From: Sympetrum striolatum
Lineage: Eukaryota; Arthropoda; Insecta; Odonata; Libellulidae
Assembly: GCA_947579665.1 (NCBI GenBank)
Contig: OX388350.1
Location: 86,633,152-86,697,151 of the forward strand
Reading direction: 5' to 3'
DNA: 64,000 nucleotides
How positions within the stretch are numbered: position 1 is the first letter of the stretch; each line of letters begins with the position of its first letter. This document shows, piece after piece, positions 23,722 through 35,006 of this stretch. Made by a program: the position numbers and the translations under genes. The notes beneath the pieces were generated by a model, which saw only the letters and a list, made by a program, of their open reading frames with translations, did no database searches and had not been told where the DNA came from.

Positions 23722-24798
23722 ACGAGTAAAATGTAGCTTGCATAGTGCAAGCAGATCGGCAATACTAATTTCATATCGGCATCACATCGGGACGGTCCTC
23801 ATAAGAAAAAAAAAAGGATTTAATATTTTCTTAAAATTCGCTGAAATTTCATCGTCTGGCATCGAACCCGGGTCATACTGGTAAAACTACTATGAAACAC
23901 AATAGAAGATCACCATCTCTAACTATGTGTGAAAATTCAAGCAGAAATATTGGCTACAACTGCCTTAAAAGACGTTCTAATTTTCACGAATGTAAATGGC
24001 TCTCGGGACTCGAACCAAGGACGATCTTGGAAATCTCAAATATGTTTCTGAAAGTAATTAATCATCTCAATCTATATGCCAAATTTCAAGTTTCTATATC
24101 ATTGGGAAAGGTTTCAAAATTATTCCTAAAAATCGGATCAACTTCTGATTGCAGAGACACCTGGTGTCGAACCCAGGACACATTGATAGCTGTGAATGCA
24201 CTGTTTGATTTGTATGGACTTGATCGTTCTATATGCAAAGTTTGAAGTCGATATCGTGCCGGGAAGTACCTAAATTTTGTTTCCGTTATCTCCGTAAGAA
24301 ATGCATTGAGGAATTTAAATGTTCCTCTGGGATCGAACCAAGGACCATCAGCGAATATGTAAAATTCGATTATGATATTTTTTTATGGTATCCAACCTCA
24401 TACCGAATTTCAACTTTCTATGCCATCGGAAAAGGGTCCAAAAAAAATCTTAAAAATCGCCATAATGCATTTTAAACGGAAAATTTTTGCCCCGACCTAG
24501 CATCGAACCCAGGTTATTTTCTATAAAACTCATTTATGTTTTCGATAGATCATGACCATATATAAAGGCTCCTAGAGTTTCGATTCTCTACCTATCCGAC
24601 AAGTATTTTTTAAAAATTTCCGAAAATCTAAGCAATGCATTTAAACGGGAAAAATCGGTACTTTGGGGCCCTCTGGAATCGAACCCATGACACTGAGGAT
24701 CAAAATCACATTTTTTCTGGCGGTAAATTGTTATGGCCAATACGCAGTAAAAATTTGAACTCAATCACGCCTGTGGTTTAGGCTGTGAATTTGTATCC
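23722..24798 (-). mobile_element. B-box-array Helitron-like unit b
   Basis: Full-length (~1.08 kb) minus-strand unit. The 3' hairpin at 23736-23752 is intact, with a one-base change in the loop. Six B-box cores are visible on the plus strand as TCGAACC or close variants. Its 5' side runs into a (TATC)n tract, and the Helitron at 24831 is inserted in that junction. Confidence 0.78.
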
Positions 24799-24830
24799 TA
24801 TCTATCTATATACCTATCTATATATATGAA

Positions 24831-27289
24831 CTAGTATATGGGTGCTTGCAGACTACAAGCAAAGAAAATAATTAAGGGATACTATCCTGAGTTATCGGTC
24901 TATATGCTATATTTATTTTCCTTTTTAATTATGCCATTGTCTTAAGTATACATAATTTTAATTATAAGATCGAGATTCATCAAATAATATAATAATAGAA
25001 TAAGTACTTCGAAGGCCTTTCACTTTCATTTTTTACGGGAGTTTTGGAGTTGAGTCCTTAATGAATACACATTCGTAAAGTTAAATTAAGGGAATAAGCC
25101 AAAGTAAAATTAGAATAAAAATCTGCAATAAGATAAAAATGCGGAAAATTGATAGACGATTGGTTACCTGTGGTATGTACTCGGTTTAGTGCAAGACATA
25201 CTCCAATTGAATCCTATGGCCGCGGCGCCTGCTTCTGGGCTGAACACCATATGATGATGAGGACAATATTGATGGCATGCGGAATATTTTTAAATATCCT
25301 TTCCGGTGAATCTAACACCCTGATATTTTCTGAGGAACGTACTCTCCCTAGCGCGACATACAGCTGCCAATGTGAAAACACGTCGCTTCTCAAATCAATT
25401 CCTACCTTCCTTAGTTTTGGATTTCAGTCCTCAATGAATATATAAGGTCGAAAGTTTCCGCGGCGAACGGCTGATTCCGTGGTATCTCTTTCGGGATTCC
25501 ACCGCTATGAATGTAGCAGCTGCGACGACGACGTTTTAATGTGCATTCGAAAAAGTAAATTAAAGAAATAAGCCTAAGAATATTATGTTAGAATAAAAAA
25601 CTGCATAAGATAAAAATGCGGAAAATAAATAGACGATTACCTGTGTAGTATTCGGTTCAGTGCAAGACATACTTCAATTGAATCCTATGTTCCTTAAATG
25701 GCGTCTACCACAACAATGAGCTCCGTTTCTAATTAAGTAAACAAACAGACAATAGGCAACTTAATTGTGTAAATAGCTTTAAAGAACGCAGAAAAAGAAC
25801 TTTATTCTAAAGCCAATTTGGAGAAGATGGGAGAATAATATTCATACAATGGTACATGCAAAAATTGTTTTAACTAACCAACAATTATCCAGCGAACACG
25901 AGGAAAAACGTAATAAGAATGTCGTTCAAGGAAATCAGTGTATTTTATGTGTAGATTTTTGTTTTTTATTTTGATGAAAGTTGAATTACGTAATATACTA
26001 CGTACTAATTGTGTACTACGTATTATTAAAAAAATACGTAGAAGAAGAAATTAACTCTAAATTCTCTTTGGATAGGAAGACAGAATAATGATATGTAATT
26101 AAAATAGAAAAGAAGAAAAATAATAGGCATATGATAATATGCACAGAACTCACATATGAAAAGCAATCCACCATATACGAAGAACAACGATATCCTAATA
26201 TCGTTCAATGATACCATGTATTCCTGAGTAGATATTTTTTGTTCAGTTAGATGACAGTTACAATTTCTTGATATTCAATGATAACATGGTCCTTCAAGAA
26301 AGGCGGCAGCAATGGGTTTGGTTTCCGGTATGAGCTTTTCGGTGACAATATATCACAATGTATATAGTACGAAAGTGTAACACATGGAACTTTTTAGTCT
26401 GAGTTCAGTATACGATAAATATATTTGGTTAAGAGAGCTATGAAATAAAATATATTGCTAAACTATAGTGCTCGTTAAACTAATGATTCGTATTGCTTGC
26501 ATTTATGTTATTTCTAAAGACTGTTGTTAAACCTTTTAATTTACATTAATATCCCTATTTATTAATTTATATTCGTATCTATGTACTTCATTCTAGAATA
26601 ATCTCACTACTTACATGACTTTTCCGATTATTTCCGTTGATAAATAGTCTCGTATTCTCTACATAAACTTATGTTGTCACAGTATGTATTCCCGCATAAT
26701 TCATTGACCGTGCAGATATTCGCTGTCTATTTTGATGAAATTTACAATTTTCAGCATTTAGTATTAACATATATCGAAAGATACATTTAAAATGATTAAA
26801 AATGCATCAAACCTTTATTATGGCGTATGAAATTAGTATTGTAAACAAATTTGTTTTCGATTTAAACAATGGCCGTTGTCATAGATTTAATTTTCGAAAT
26901 GAGAGAAAAATAACGCAATAAATTGGCCTTCAAACTAAAATTTTGCAAATTTCGTGTCTGAATGTTAAAATCGGTCGCAAGAATAGAAAACTTTAATCTT
27001 TAAGACATAATATAGACCAAGTCCCACTGCCTTACTTCTACTTTTACACATTTTAATTAACGAAATAAATTTGCTCTGCATGGCCATTTTTCGTTTTTCC
27101 CGTTTAAATACATTGAAAAATATAATCCTTTCTGGTCTCAAACCTAGGACAAAATCTGTAGATTTTCGATTTTTTCCCAACTCGACTGTCAATTATAAAT
27201 CCCTCTTGAAAATTTCAGCCTTCCAGCTCGATTAGAAATGCCCAGGAATTTGTATGAATGAGTCGGATTTGCAGCTTTATATATAGTAA
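24831..27289 (-). mobile_element. Helitron, left copy, with RepHel helicase tail
   Basis: Minus-strand element with canonical Helitron features. The 5' end TTACTATATATAAAGC is at 27289. The 3' end has a hairpin (GCTTG-TAGTCTG-CAAGC) followed by ACCCATATACTAG|T at 24831. There is no target duplication. Closing the gap restores GAA|TGAATCCGGAG, the standard unit junction, so insertion was exactly between A and T. The 5' end lacks the classical TC. Only the C-terminal end of the helicase is recognisable (25214-25424). Two similar direct blocks, about 25070-25215 and 25545-25705, bracket the helicase region. It is non-autonomous as it stands. Confidence 0.85.
25214..25424 (-). pseudogene. RepHel helicase C-terminal fragment (Helitron, left copy)
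   Basis: The minus-strand frame reads KVGIDLRSDVFSHWQLYVAL, then GRVRSSENIRVL. This is motif VI of the Pif1-type helicase domain at the end of Helitron RepHel proteins, whose family pattern is LYVALSRVRS with Ser where Gly stands here. A stop lies just upstream of the open stretch and another ends it at 25214-25216. The Rep nuclease, zinc finger and remaining helicase motifs are absent. RepHel normally nicks, unwinds and rolls out the element during transposition; this remnant cannot. Confidence 0.8.
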
Positions 27290-27317
27290 TGAATCCGGAG
27301 AAGCATCTATATCTATT

Positions 27318-28149
27318 ACGAGTAAAATGTAGCTTGCATACTGCAAGCAGATCGGCAATACTAATTTCATATCGGCATCACATCGGAACGGTCCTCATAT
27401 GAAAAAAAAGGATTTAATTTTTTCTTATGCCGAATTTCAAGTTTCTATTTTAGTGGGAAAGGTTTCAAAATAATTCCTAAAAATCGGATCAAATTCTGAT
27501 TTCAGAGACACCTGGTGTCGAACCCAGGACGTATTGCAAGCTGGGAATGCACAGTTTGATTTTTAAAGACTTGCTCTTGTATCATGCTAAGTTTGAAGTT
27601 GATAGCATGTCGGAAGGTACCTAAATTTTGTTTCCGTTATCTCCGTAAGAAATGCATTGAGAAGTGCAAATGGCCCTCTGGGATCGAACCAAGGACCATC
27701 AGCGAACATGTAAAATTAGATTATGAAGTATATTCATGATATCCATCCACGTGCCGAGTTTCGAATATCCATGTTATCGGGAAAGGATCCAAAAAAAATC
27801 TTCAAAATCGCCGTAATGCATTTTAAACGGCCGATTTTTGCCTCGACCTAGCATCGAACCATGGACTATATTCTAAGATGTTTTTCTGATTTTCGTTGGA
27901 TACGCACGGCTTCTAGCGATCCCTCGAGTTTCAACTCTTTCTATCTCCGGGAAGTACCTCAAAAAAATTTTCGAAAATCCTCGCCATGTATTCTTATGGA
28001 GAAAATCGCGAATTTGGGGCCCTCTGGAATCGAACCCATGACCCTGAGGATCAAAGTTGGATTTTTTCTGGAGGTTACGCGATATGGCCAATATGTCGTA
28101 AGAATTTCAAGTCAATCACGCTTGTGGTTTAGGCTGTGAATTAGTATCC
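27318..28149 (-). mobile_element. B-box-array Helitron-like unit c (internally deleted)
   Basis: Minus-strand unit of only ~830 bp. Its hairpin end is normal, but the sequence jumps after the first ~110 bp past it (near 27425), removing roughly one and a half internal repeats. The 5' part is very similar to unit g (31756-32831) in inverse orientation, including the CGTATCCAACGAAAATC segment. Its 5' side carries a long (TATC)n tract. Confidence 0.75.
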
Positions 28150-28223
28150 TATCTATCTATCTATCTATCTATATAGGTATATCCATGAATGAATCCGGAG
28201 AAGCATCTATATATCTATTATAT

Positions 28224-29301
28224 ACGAGTAAAATGTAGCTTGCATACTGCAAGCAGATCGACAACACTAATTTCATCTCGGCATCATATCGGGACGGTCC
28301 TCAATAGAAAAAAAAGGGGATTGAAAATATTCTTTAAATTCGCTGCAAGTTATTCGTCTGGCATCGAACCCGGGTCTTTTTGGTGATACACACTATGCAG
28401 CACAATAGAATTTCTCCATCTCTAATTATGTGTGAAAATTAAAGCAAAAATATTGGGCGCAGCTGCCTCAAAAGACGCTCTAATGTTCACGAATGTAAAT
28501 GGCTCTCGGGACTCGAACCAAGGACGATCGTGGAAATTTAAAAAATGTTTCTTAAAGTTATTAATGATCTCAATCCATATGCCAAATTTCAAGTTTCTAT
28601 ATTATTGGGAAAGGTTTCAAAATAATTCCTAAAAATCGGATCAACTTCTGATTGCAGAGACACCTGGTGTCGAACCCAGGACACATTGATAGCTATGAAT
28701 GCATAGTTTGATTTGTTAAGACTGGTTCTTCTATCACGCTAAGTTTTAAGTCGATAGCATGCCGGGAAGAACCTAAAATTTATTTCCGTTATCTCCATAA
28801 GAAATGCATTGAGAAATGTAAATGGCGCCCTGGGATCGAACCAAGGACCATCAGCGAATATGTAAAATTTGATTATGAAATATATTTATGATCTCCAACT
28901 TCAGGCCGAATTTAAAGATTCCATGCCATCGGGAAAGGGTCCAAAAAAAATCTTAAAAATCGCCACAATACATTTTAAACGGCCGATTTTTGCCTCGACC
29001 TAGCATCGAACCCAGGATATTTTCCGTAAAACTAATTTATGTTTTCGATAGATCATGACCATATATAAAGGCTCCTAGAGTTTCGATTCTCTACCTATCC
29101 GGGAAGTATTTTTTAAAAATTCCCGAAAATCTAAGCAATGCATTTAAACGGGAAAAATCGGTACTTTGGGGCCCTCTGGAATCGAACCCATGACACTGAG
29201 GTTCAAAATCGCAATTTTTCTTGAGGTTATACGTTATGGCCAATATGTCGTAAAAATTTCAAGCCATTGACGCTAGTGGTTTGGCCTGTGACTTTGTATC
29301 C
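28224..29301 (-). mobile_element. B-box-array Helitron-like unit d
   Basis: Full-length minus-strand unit. TCGAACC cores lie near 28368, 28513, 28670, 28837, 29006 and 29183, about 145-177 bp apart. Its 5' side runs into the (AT)n tract and the palindromic junction at 29334. Confidence 0.8.
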
Positions 29302-29303
29302 TC

Positions 29304-29396
29304 TCTATATATATATATATATATATATGATATATGAATGAATCCGGAGAAGCATCTATATCTATTATATATAGATGCTTCTCCGGATTCATTCAT
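29304..29396. repeat. (AT)n tract and palindromic centre of the head-to-head cluster
   Basis: An (AT)n tract is followed by perfect 27-bp inverted arms at 29334-29360 and 29370-29396 around a 9-bp loop. Each arm is the unit junction sequence with the core GAATCCGGAGAAGCATC. Units to the left are on the minus strand and units to the right on the plus strand, so this is the symmetry centre of the cluster. Confidence 0.85.
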
Positions 29397-29419
29397 ATAT
29401 ATACCTATATAGATAGATA

Positions 29420-30522
29420 GGATACAAATTCACAGCCTAAACTACAAGCGTCATTGATCTGAAATTTTTATGACATATTGGCCATAACGTGAAACCCCCA
29501 GGAAAAAAGAGACTTTGATCCTCAGTGTCATAGGTTCGATTCCAGAGGGCCCCAAAGTCCCGATTTTTCCCGTTTGAATGCATTGCCGTGATTTTCGGGA
29601 ATTAAAAAAAAATACTTTCCGGATAGGTAGAGAAGTAAAACTCAAGGTGCCTATATTTATGGTCTTGGACTTTCGAAAACATCAATGACTTTTACAAAAG
29701 TTATCCTGGGTTCGATGCTAGGACGATGCAAAGATCTGCCCTTTAAAATACATGGGAGCCGTTTTTCATTATTTTTTTAGATGCACTTATCGAAATGATA
29801 GGATGTTCGTGCTTGGCTGGAAGATGTATGGTACGAATAAGTTTTAGAAAAAAAATTTCATAAGACCGTACTGTTCCTGGGTTCGAAGCCAGAGCACAAT
29901 AACGTTTCTCTCATAAGGAATATAAAGGAAAAGTAGGACGTCATTTGAGGCAGTTGTAACCAATATTTCTGCTTGAATTTGCATACGCGGTTAGAGATGG
30001 TGTTTTTCTTTTGTGCTGCATAGAAAGTATTGCCTGAAAGAGCCGGGTTCGATGCCGGGCGGTAAAAATATCACCCATATATAATACTATGGGGTATCTT
30101 TTCATAATTTTTTTATGCATTTATCGATATGTAAGGGAGCTCTTGCTTAGATGGAAGATGTATATTAACACTTTGTTTAAGAAAAAAAATAGATAAGACC
30201 ATGCTGTTCCTGGGTTCGATGCCAGAGCACATTATAATTTCTCAAATAAGGAGTGTATGTGAATAGTAGGACGTCGTTTGAGGTAGTTGCACCTAATAGT
30301 TTTGCTTGAATTTTCACACATAGTTTGATATGGTAATTTTCTATTTTGCTGCATAGTAAGTACACCAGGAAGACCGGGGTTCGCTGCCAGGTGATTAAAT
30401 TGCAGCGAATTCTACGAATATTTTGAATTTTTTTTTTCTTTTGATGTCTGTCCCGATATGATGCCGATATGAAATTAGTGTTGTCGATCTGCTTGCAGTA
30501 TGCAAGCTACATTTTACTCGTA
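29420..30522 (+). mobile_element. B-box-array Helitron-like unit e (variant subfamily)
   Basis: Plus-strand unit of ~1.1 kb ending in the GCTTGCAGTATGCAAGC hairpin and ACTCG|T. It belongs, with unit f, to a variant subfamily whose middle repeats differ from the others. It is about 99% identical by eye to unit f, with a repeat period of 1,157 bp, so the two arose by a recent tandem event. Confidence 0.82.
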
Positions 30523-30577
30523 TAATAGATAGATGCTTCTCCGGATTCATTCATATATATACCTATATAGATAGATA
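30523..30577. repeat. Head-to-tail junction between units e and f
   Basis: ACTCG|TATAATAGATAGATGCTTCTCCGG, then TACCTATATAGATAGATAGG. It joins a 3' end directly to the next 5' end, the layout expected of a rolling-circle concatemer. Confidence 0.7.
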
Positions 30578-31677
30578 GGATACAAATTCACAGCCTAAAC
30601 TACAAGCGTCATTGATCTGAAATTTTTATGACATATTGGCCATAACGTGAAACCCCCAGGAAAAAAGAGACTTTGATCCTCAGTGTCATAGGTTCGATTC
30701 CAGAGGGCCCCAAGTCCCGATTTTTCCCGTTTGAATGCATTGCCGTGATTTTCGGGAATTAAAAAAAAATACTTTCCGGATAGGTAGAGAAGTAAAACTC
30801 AAGGTGCCTATATTTATGGTCTTGGACTTTCGAAAACATCAATGACTTTTACAAAAGTTATCCTGGGTTCGATGCTAGGACGATGCAAAGATCTGCCCTT
30901 TAAAATACATGGGAGCCGTTTTTCATTATTTTTTTAGATGCACTTATCGAAATGATAGGATGTTCGTGCTTGGCTGGAAGATGTATGGTACGAATAAGTT
31001 TTAGAAAAAAATTTTCATAAGACCGTACTGTTCCTGGGTTCGAAGCCAGAGCACAATAACGTTTCTCTCATAAGGAATATAAAGGAAAAGTAGGACGTCA
31101 TTTGAGGCAGTTGTAACCAATATTTCTGCTTGAATTTGCATACGCGGTTAGAGATGGTGTTTTTCTGTTGTGCTGCATAGAAAGTATTGCCTGAAAGACC
31201 CGGGTTCGATGCCGGGCGGTAAAAATATCCCCCATATATAACACTATGGGGTATCTTTTCATAATTTTTTTATGCATTTATCGATATGTAAGGGAGCTCT
31301 TGCTTAGATGGAAGTAGTATATTAACACTTTGTTTATGAAAAAAAATAGATAAGACCATGCTGTTCCTGGGTTCGATGCCAGAGCACATTATAATTTCTC
31401 AAATAAGGAGTGTATGTGAATAGTAGGACGTCGTTTGAGGTAGTTGCACCTAATAGTTTTGCTTGAATTTTCACACATAGTTTGATATGGTAATCTTCTA
31501 TTTTGCTGCATAGTAAGTACACCAGGAAGACCGGGGTTCGCTGCCAGGCGATTAAATTGCAGCGAATTCTACGAATATTTTGAATTTTTTTTTCTTTTGA
31601 TGTCCGTCCCGATATGATGCCAATATGAAATTAGTGTTGTCGATCTGCTTGCAGTATGCAAGCAACATTTTACTCGT
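30578..31677 (+). mobile_element. B-box-array Helitron-like unit f (variant subfamily)
   Basis: Near-identical tandem copy of unit e. B-box cores start at 30691, 30866, 31037, 31203, 31370 and 31535, spaced 175, 171, 166, 167 and 165 bp. Several sit in short dyads, for example CCCGG-GTTCGATG-CCGGG at 31200. The hairpin end is intact. Confidence 0.85.
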
Positions 31678-31724
31678 AATAGATATATAGATGCTTCTCC
31701 GGATTCATTCATGGATATACCTAT

Positions 31725-31755
<31 letters not shown>
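31678..31755. repeat. Junction with (GATA)n microsatellite
   Basis: The standard GCTTCTCCGGATTCATTC junction followed by about seven GATA/TAGA units up to the 5' end of unit g. Confidence 0.75.
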
Positions 31756-31756
<1 letters not shown>

Positions 31757-32831
31757 GATACTAATTCACAGCCTAAACCACAAGCGTGATTGACTTGAAA
31801 TTTTTACGACGTATTGGCCATAACGAGTAACCGCCAGAAAAATTGCGATTTTGATCCTCAGGGTCATGGGTTCGGTTCCAGAGGGCCCCAAATTCGCGAT
31901 TTTCTCCATAAGAATACATGGCGGAGATTTTCGAAAATTTTTTTGAGGTACTTCCCGGGGAGAGAAAGAGTTGAAACTCGAGGGATCGCTAGAAGCCGTG
32001 CGTATCCAACGAAAATCAGAAAAACATCTTAGAATATAGTCCATGGTTCGATGCTAGGTCGGGGCAAAAATCGGCCGTTTAAAATGCATTACGGCGATTT
32101 TGAAGATTTTTTTTGGATCCTTTCCCGATAACATGGATATTCGAAACTCGGCACGTGGATAGATATCATGAATATACTTCATAATCAAATTTTACATGTT
32201 CGCTGATGGTCCTTGGTTCGATCCCAGAGGGCCATTTGCACTTCTCAATGCATTTCTTACGGAGACAACGGAAACAAAATTTAGGTACTTTCCGTCATGC
32301 TATCAACTTCAAACTTTGCATGATACAAGAGTAAGTCTTTACAAATCAAACTCTGCATTCACAGCTTGCAATACGTCCTGGGTTCGACACCAGGTGTCTC
32401 TGAAATCAGAATTTGATCCGATTTTTAGGAATTATTTTGAAACCTTTCCCACTAAAATAGAAACTTGAAATTCGGCATATAGATAGACATCATAAATATC
32501 TATCAGAAACATATTTTAGACTTCCACGATCGTCCTTGGTTCGAGTCCCGAGAGGCATTAACATTCGTGAAAATTAGAACGTTTTTTGAGGCAGTTATAG
32601 CCAATATTTCTGCTTGAATTTTCACACATAGTTAGAGATGGTGATCTTCTATTGTGTTTCATAGTAGGTTTACCAGTAAGACCCGGGTTCGATGCCAGAC
32701 GATGAAATTTCAGCGAATTTTAAGAAAAAATTAAATCCTTTTTTTTTCTTTTAAAGACCGTCCCGATATGATGCCGATATGAAATTAGTATTGCCGATCT
32801 GCTTGCAGTATGCAAGCTACATTTTACTCGT
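31756..32831 (+). mobile_element. B-box-array Helitron-like unit g
   Basis: Full-length plus-strand unit, the inverse counterpart of unit c. Its internal repeats alternate between two types. One is TTGGTTCGATCCCAGAGGGC and the other is CCTGGGTTCGACACCAGG, giving an A-B-A-B-A-B order. A 92-residue open frame on its minus strand is matched in unit c but is broken in other copies. Confidence 0.8.
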
Positions 32832-32867
32832 ATAATAGATAGATGCTTCTCCGGATTCATTCATATA

Positions 32868-34979
32868 TTACTATATATAAAGCTGCAAATCCTACTGATT
32901 GACACAAATTCCTGGGCATTTCTAATCGAACTGGAAGGCTGAAATTTTCAAGAGAGATTTATAATTGACAGTCGAGTTGGGAAAAAATCGAAAATCTACA
33001 AATTTTGTCCTAGGTTTGAGCCCAGAGACGATTATATTTTTCAATGTAATTAAACGGGAGAAACGAAAAATGGCCATGCAGAGAAAATTTCTTTCGTTAA
33101 TTAAAATATGAAAAAGTAATCGTAAAGCAGAGCGACTTGGTCTCTATTACGTTTAAAAGATCAAAGTTTTCATTTCTTGCGACCGATTTTAACATTCCGG
33201 TACGAAATTTGCAAAATTTTAGTTTGAACGCCAATTTATTGCGTTATTTTCTCCTCATTTTGAAAATTAAATCTATGGCAACAACCATTGTTTGAATCAA
33301 AAACAAGTTTGTTTACGATCCTAATTTCATACGCCATGGTAAAGGTTTGATGCATTTTTAATTATTTTAAATGTTTCTTTCGATATATGTTATTAATTAA
33401 TGCTGAAAAATGTAAATTTCATCAAAATAGACAGCGAATATCTGCACGGTCAATGAATCATTCGGGAATACATACTGTGATAACATAAGTTTATGTAGAG
33501 AATACGAGTCTATTTATCAACCAAGATAATTGGAAAAATCATGTAAGTAGTGAGATTATTTGAGGATTAAATTGAAAAGTCTACACTGAATCTATATAAG
33601 AGGGATAGGAAAGGAATTAGGATGAAATATACTCAAAAATTACTGATTAAGGACGTATTATACCGGATCAAGTCTAACTATGTTTGAGTAAAAGTAAGTA
33701 CAACTGAAATTTACATAATCCTAAAATATTACTATCAGAATATTAATGCAAATTAATAGTTTTAACGGCAATCTGTAGCAATAATAGAAATAATAAGTTC
33801 TTTTTCTACGTTTCTTTAAATAATACGTGGTATATTACGTATTTCAACTTTCATCGAAATGAAAAACAAAAATCTACACATAAAATACACTCATTTCCTT
33901 GAACGACATTCTGATTACGTTGTTCTACGCTGGATAATTCTTCGTAAGTAAAAACAATCTTTGCATGTATCATTGTATGAATATTGTTTACCCATCTTCT
34001 CCAGACGGGCTTTAGAATAAAGTTCTTTTTCTACGTTATTTAAAACTATTTACATAATTACGTTGCCTATTGTCTATTTGTTTATTTAATTAGAAACGGA
34101 GCTCATTGTCGTGGTAGACGCCATTTAATGAATACAGGATTATTTTGCAGTATGTCTTGCAATGAACCGAATACTACACAGGTAATCAACAATTTATTTT
34201 CCGAATTTTTATCTTATGCAGATTTTTATTCTAACTTAACATTCTTAAGCATATTTCTTTAATTTAATTTTACGAATGCACATTAAATCGTCGTCGTCGC
34301 CGCTGCAACATTCATCGCGGTGGGATCCCGAAAGAGATACCACGGAATCAGCCTATCGCCGCGGAAACCTTTGACCGTACATGTTCATTGAGGACTGAAA
34401 TCCAAAACTAAGAAAGGTAGGAAATGATTTGAGAAGCGACGTGTTTTCACATTGCCAGCTTTACGTCGCGCTAGGAAGAGTACGTTCCTCGGAAAATATC
34501 AGGGTGTTAGTTTCACCGGAAAGGATATTTGATAATATTCCGCACGCCGTCAATATTGTCCTCATCATCATATGAAGATCTGCCCGGAAGCAGGCATCGC
34601 GGCCATAGGATTCAATTGAAGTAAGTTTTGCACTAAACCGAGTTCATACCACAGGTAACGAATCGTCGATCGATTTCTCGCATTTTTATTTTATGCAGAT
34701 TTTTATTCTAATTTTACTTTGGCTTATTCCCTTAATTTAACTTTACGAATGTGTATTCATTAAGGACTCAACTCCAAAACTCCCGTATCAAATGAACGTG
34801 AAACACTTATTCTATTATTATATTATTTAATGACTCTCGATCTTAGATTTAAAACTATGTATGCTAAAGAGAATGGCATAATTAAAAAGAAACGTAAATA
34901 TAATATTAAGACCGATAACACAGGGTAGTAACCCTTGATAATTTTCTTTGCTTGCATTATGCAAGCACCCATTTACTAG
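32868..34979 (+). mobile_element. Helitron, right copy, with RepHel helicase tail
   Basis: Plus-strand relative of the left copy, 2,112 bp against 2,459 bp, diverged by substitutions and indels. The 5' end is TTACTATATATAAAGC. The 3' end is GCTTGCATTATGCAAGC plus ACCCATTTACTAG|T. Removing it restores CATATA|TATACCTATATAG, the intact unit junction, so insertion was between A and T without duplication. The site is about 8 bp from the site used by the left copy. Confidence 0.87.
34399..34575 (+). pseudogene. RepHel helicase C-terminal fragment (Helitron, right copy)
   Basis: Open for 58 codons between two stops. It reads LRSDVFSHCQLYVALGRVRS followed by SENIRVL, the motif VI region of a Helitron Pif1-like helicase. 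The expected GIDLR upstream is GNDLR here. The domain is otherwise missing, so the element cannot transpose on its own. Confidence 0.8.
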
Positions 34980-35006
34980 TATACCTATATAGATAGATAG
35001 ATAGAT

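Noticed and set aside
27861..28139. 92-codon open frame repeated nearly identically at 31766-32044 on the other strand
   Set aside because: It lies inside the B-box-array units c and g. Other units have stops in the same frame, and phrases such as SGIEPMTL are just translations of the B-box core.
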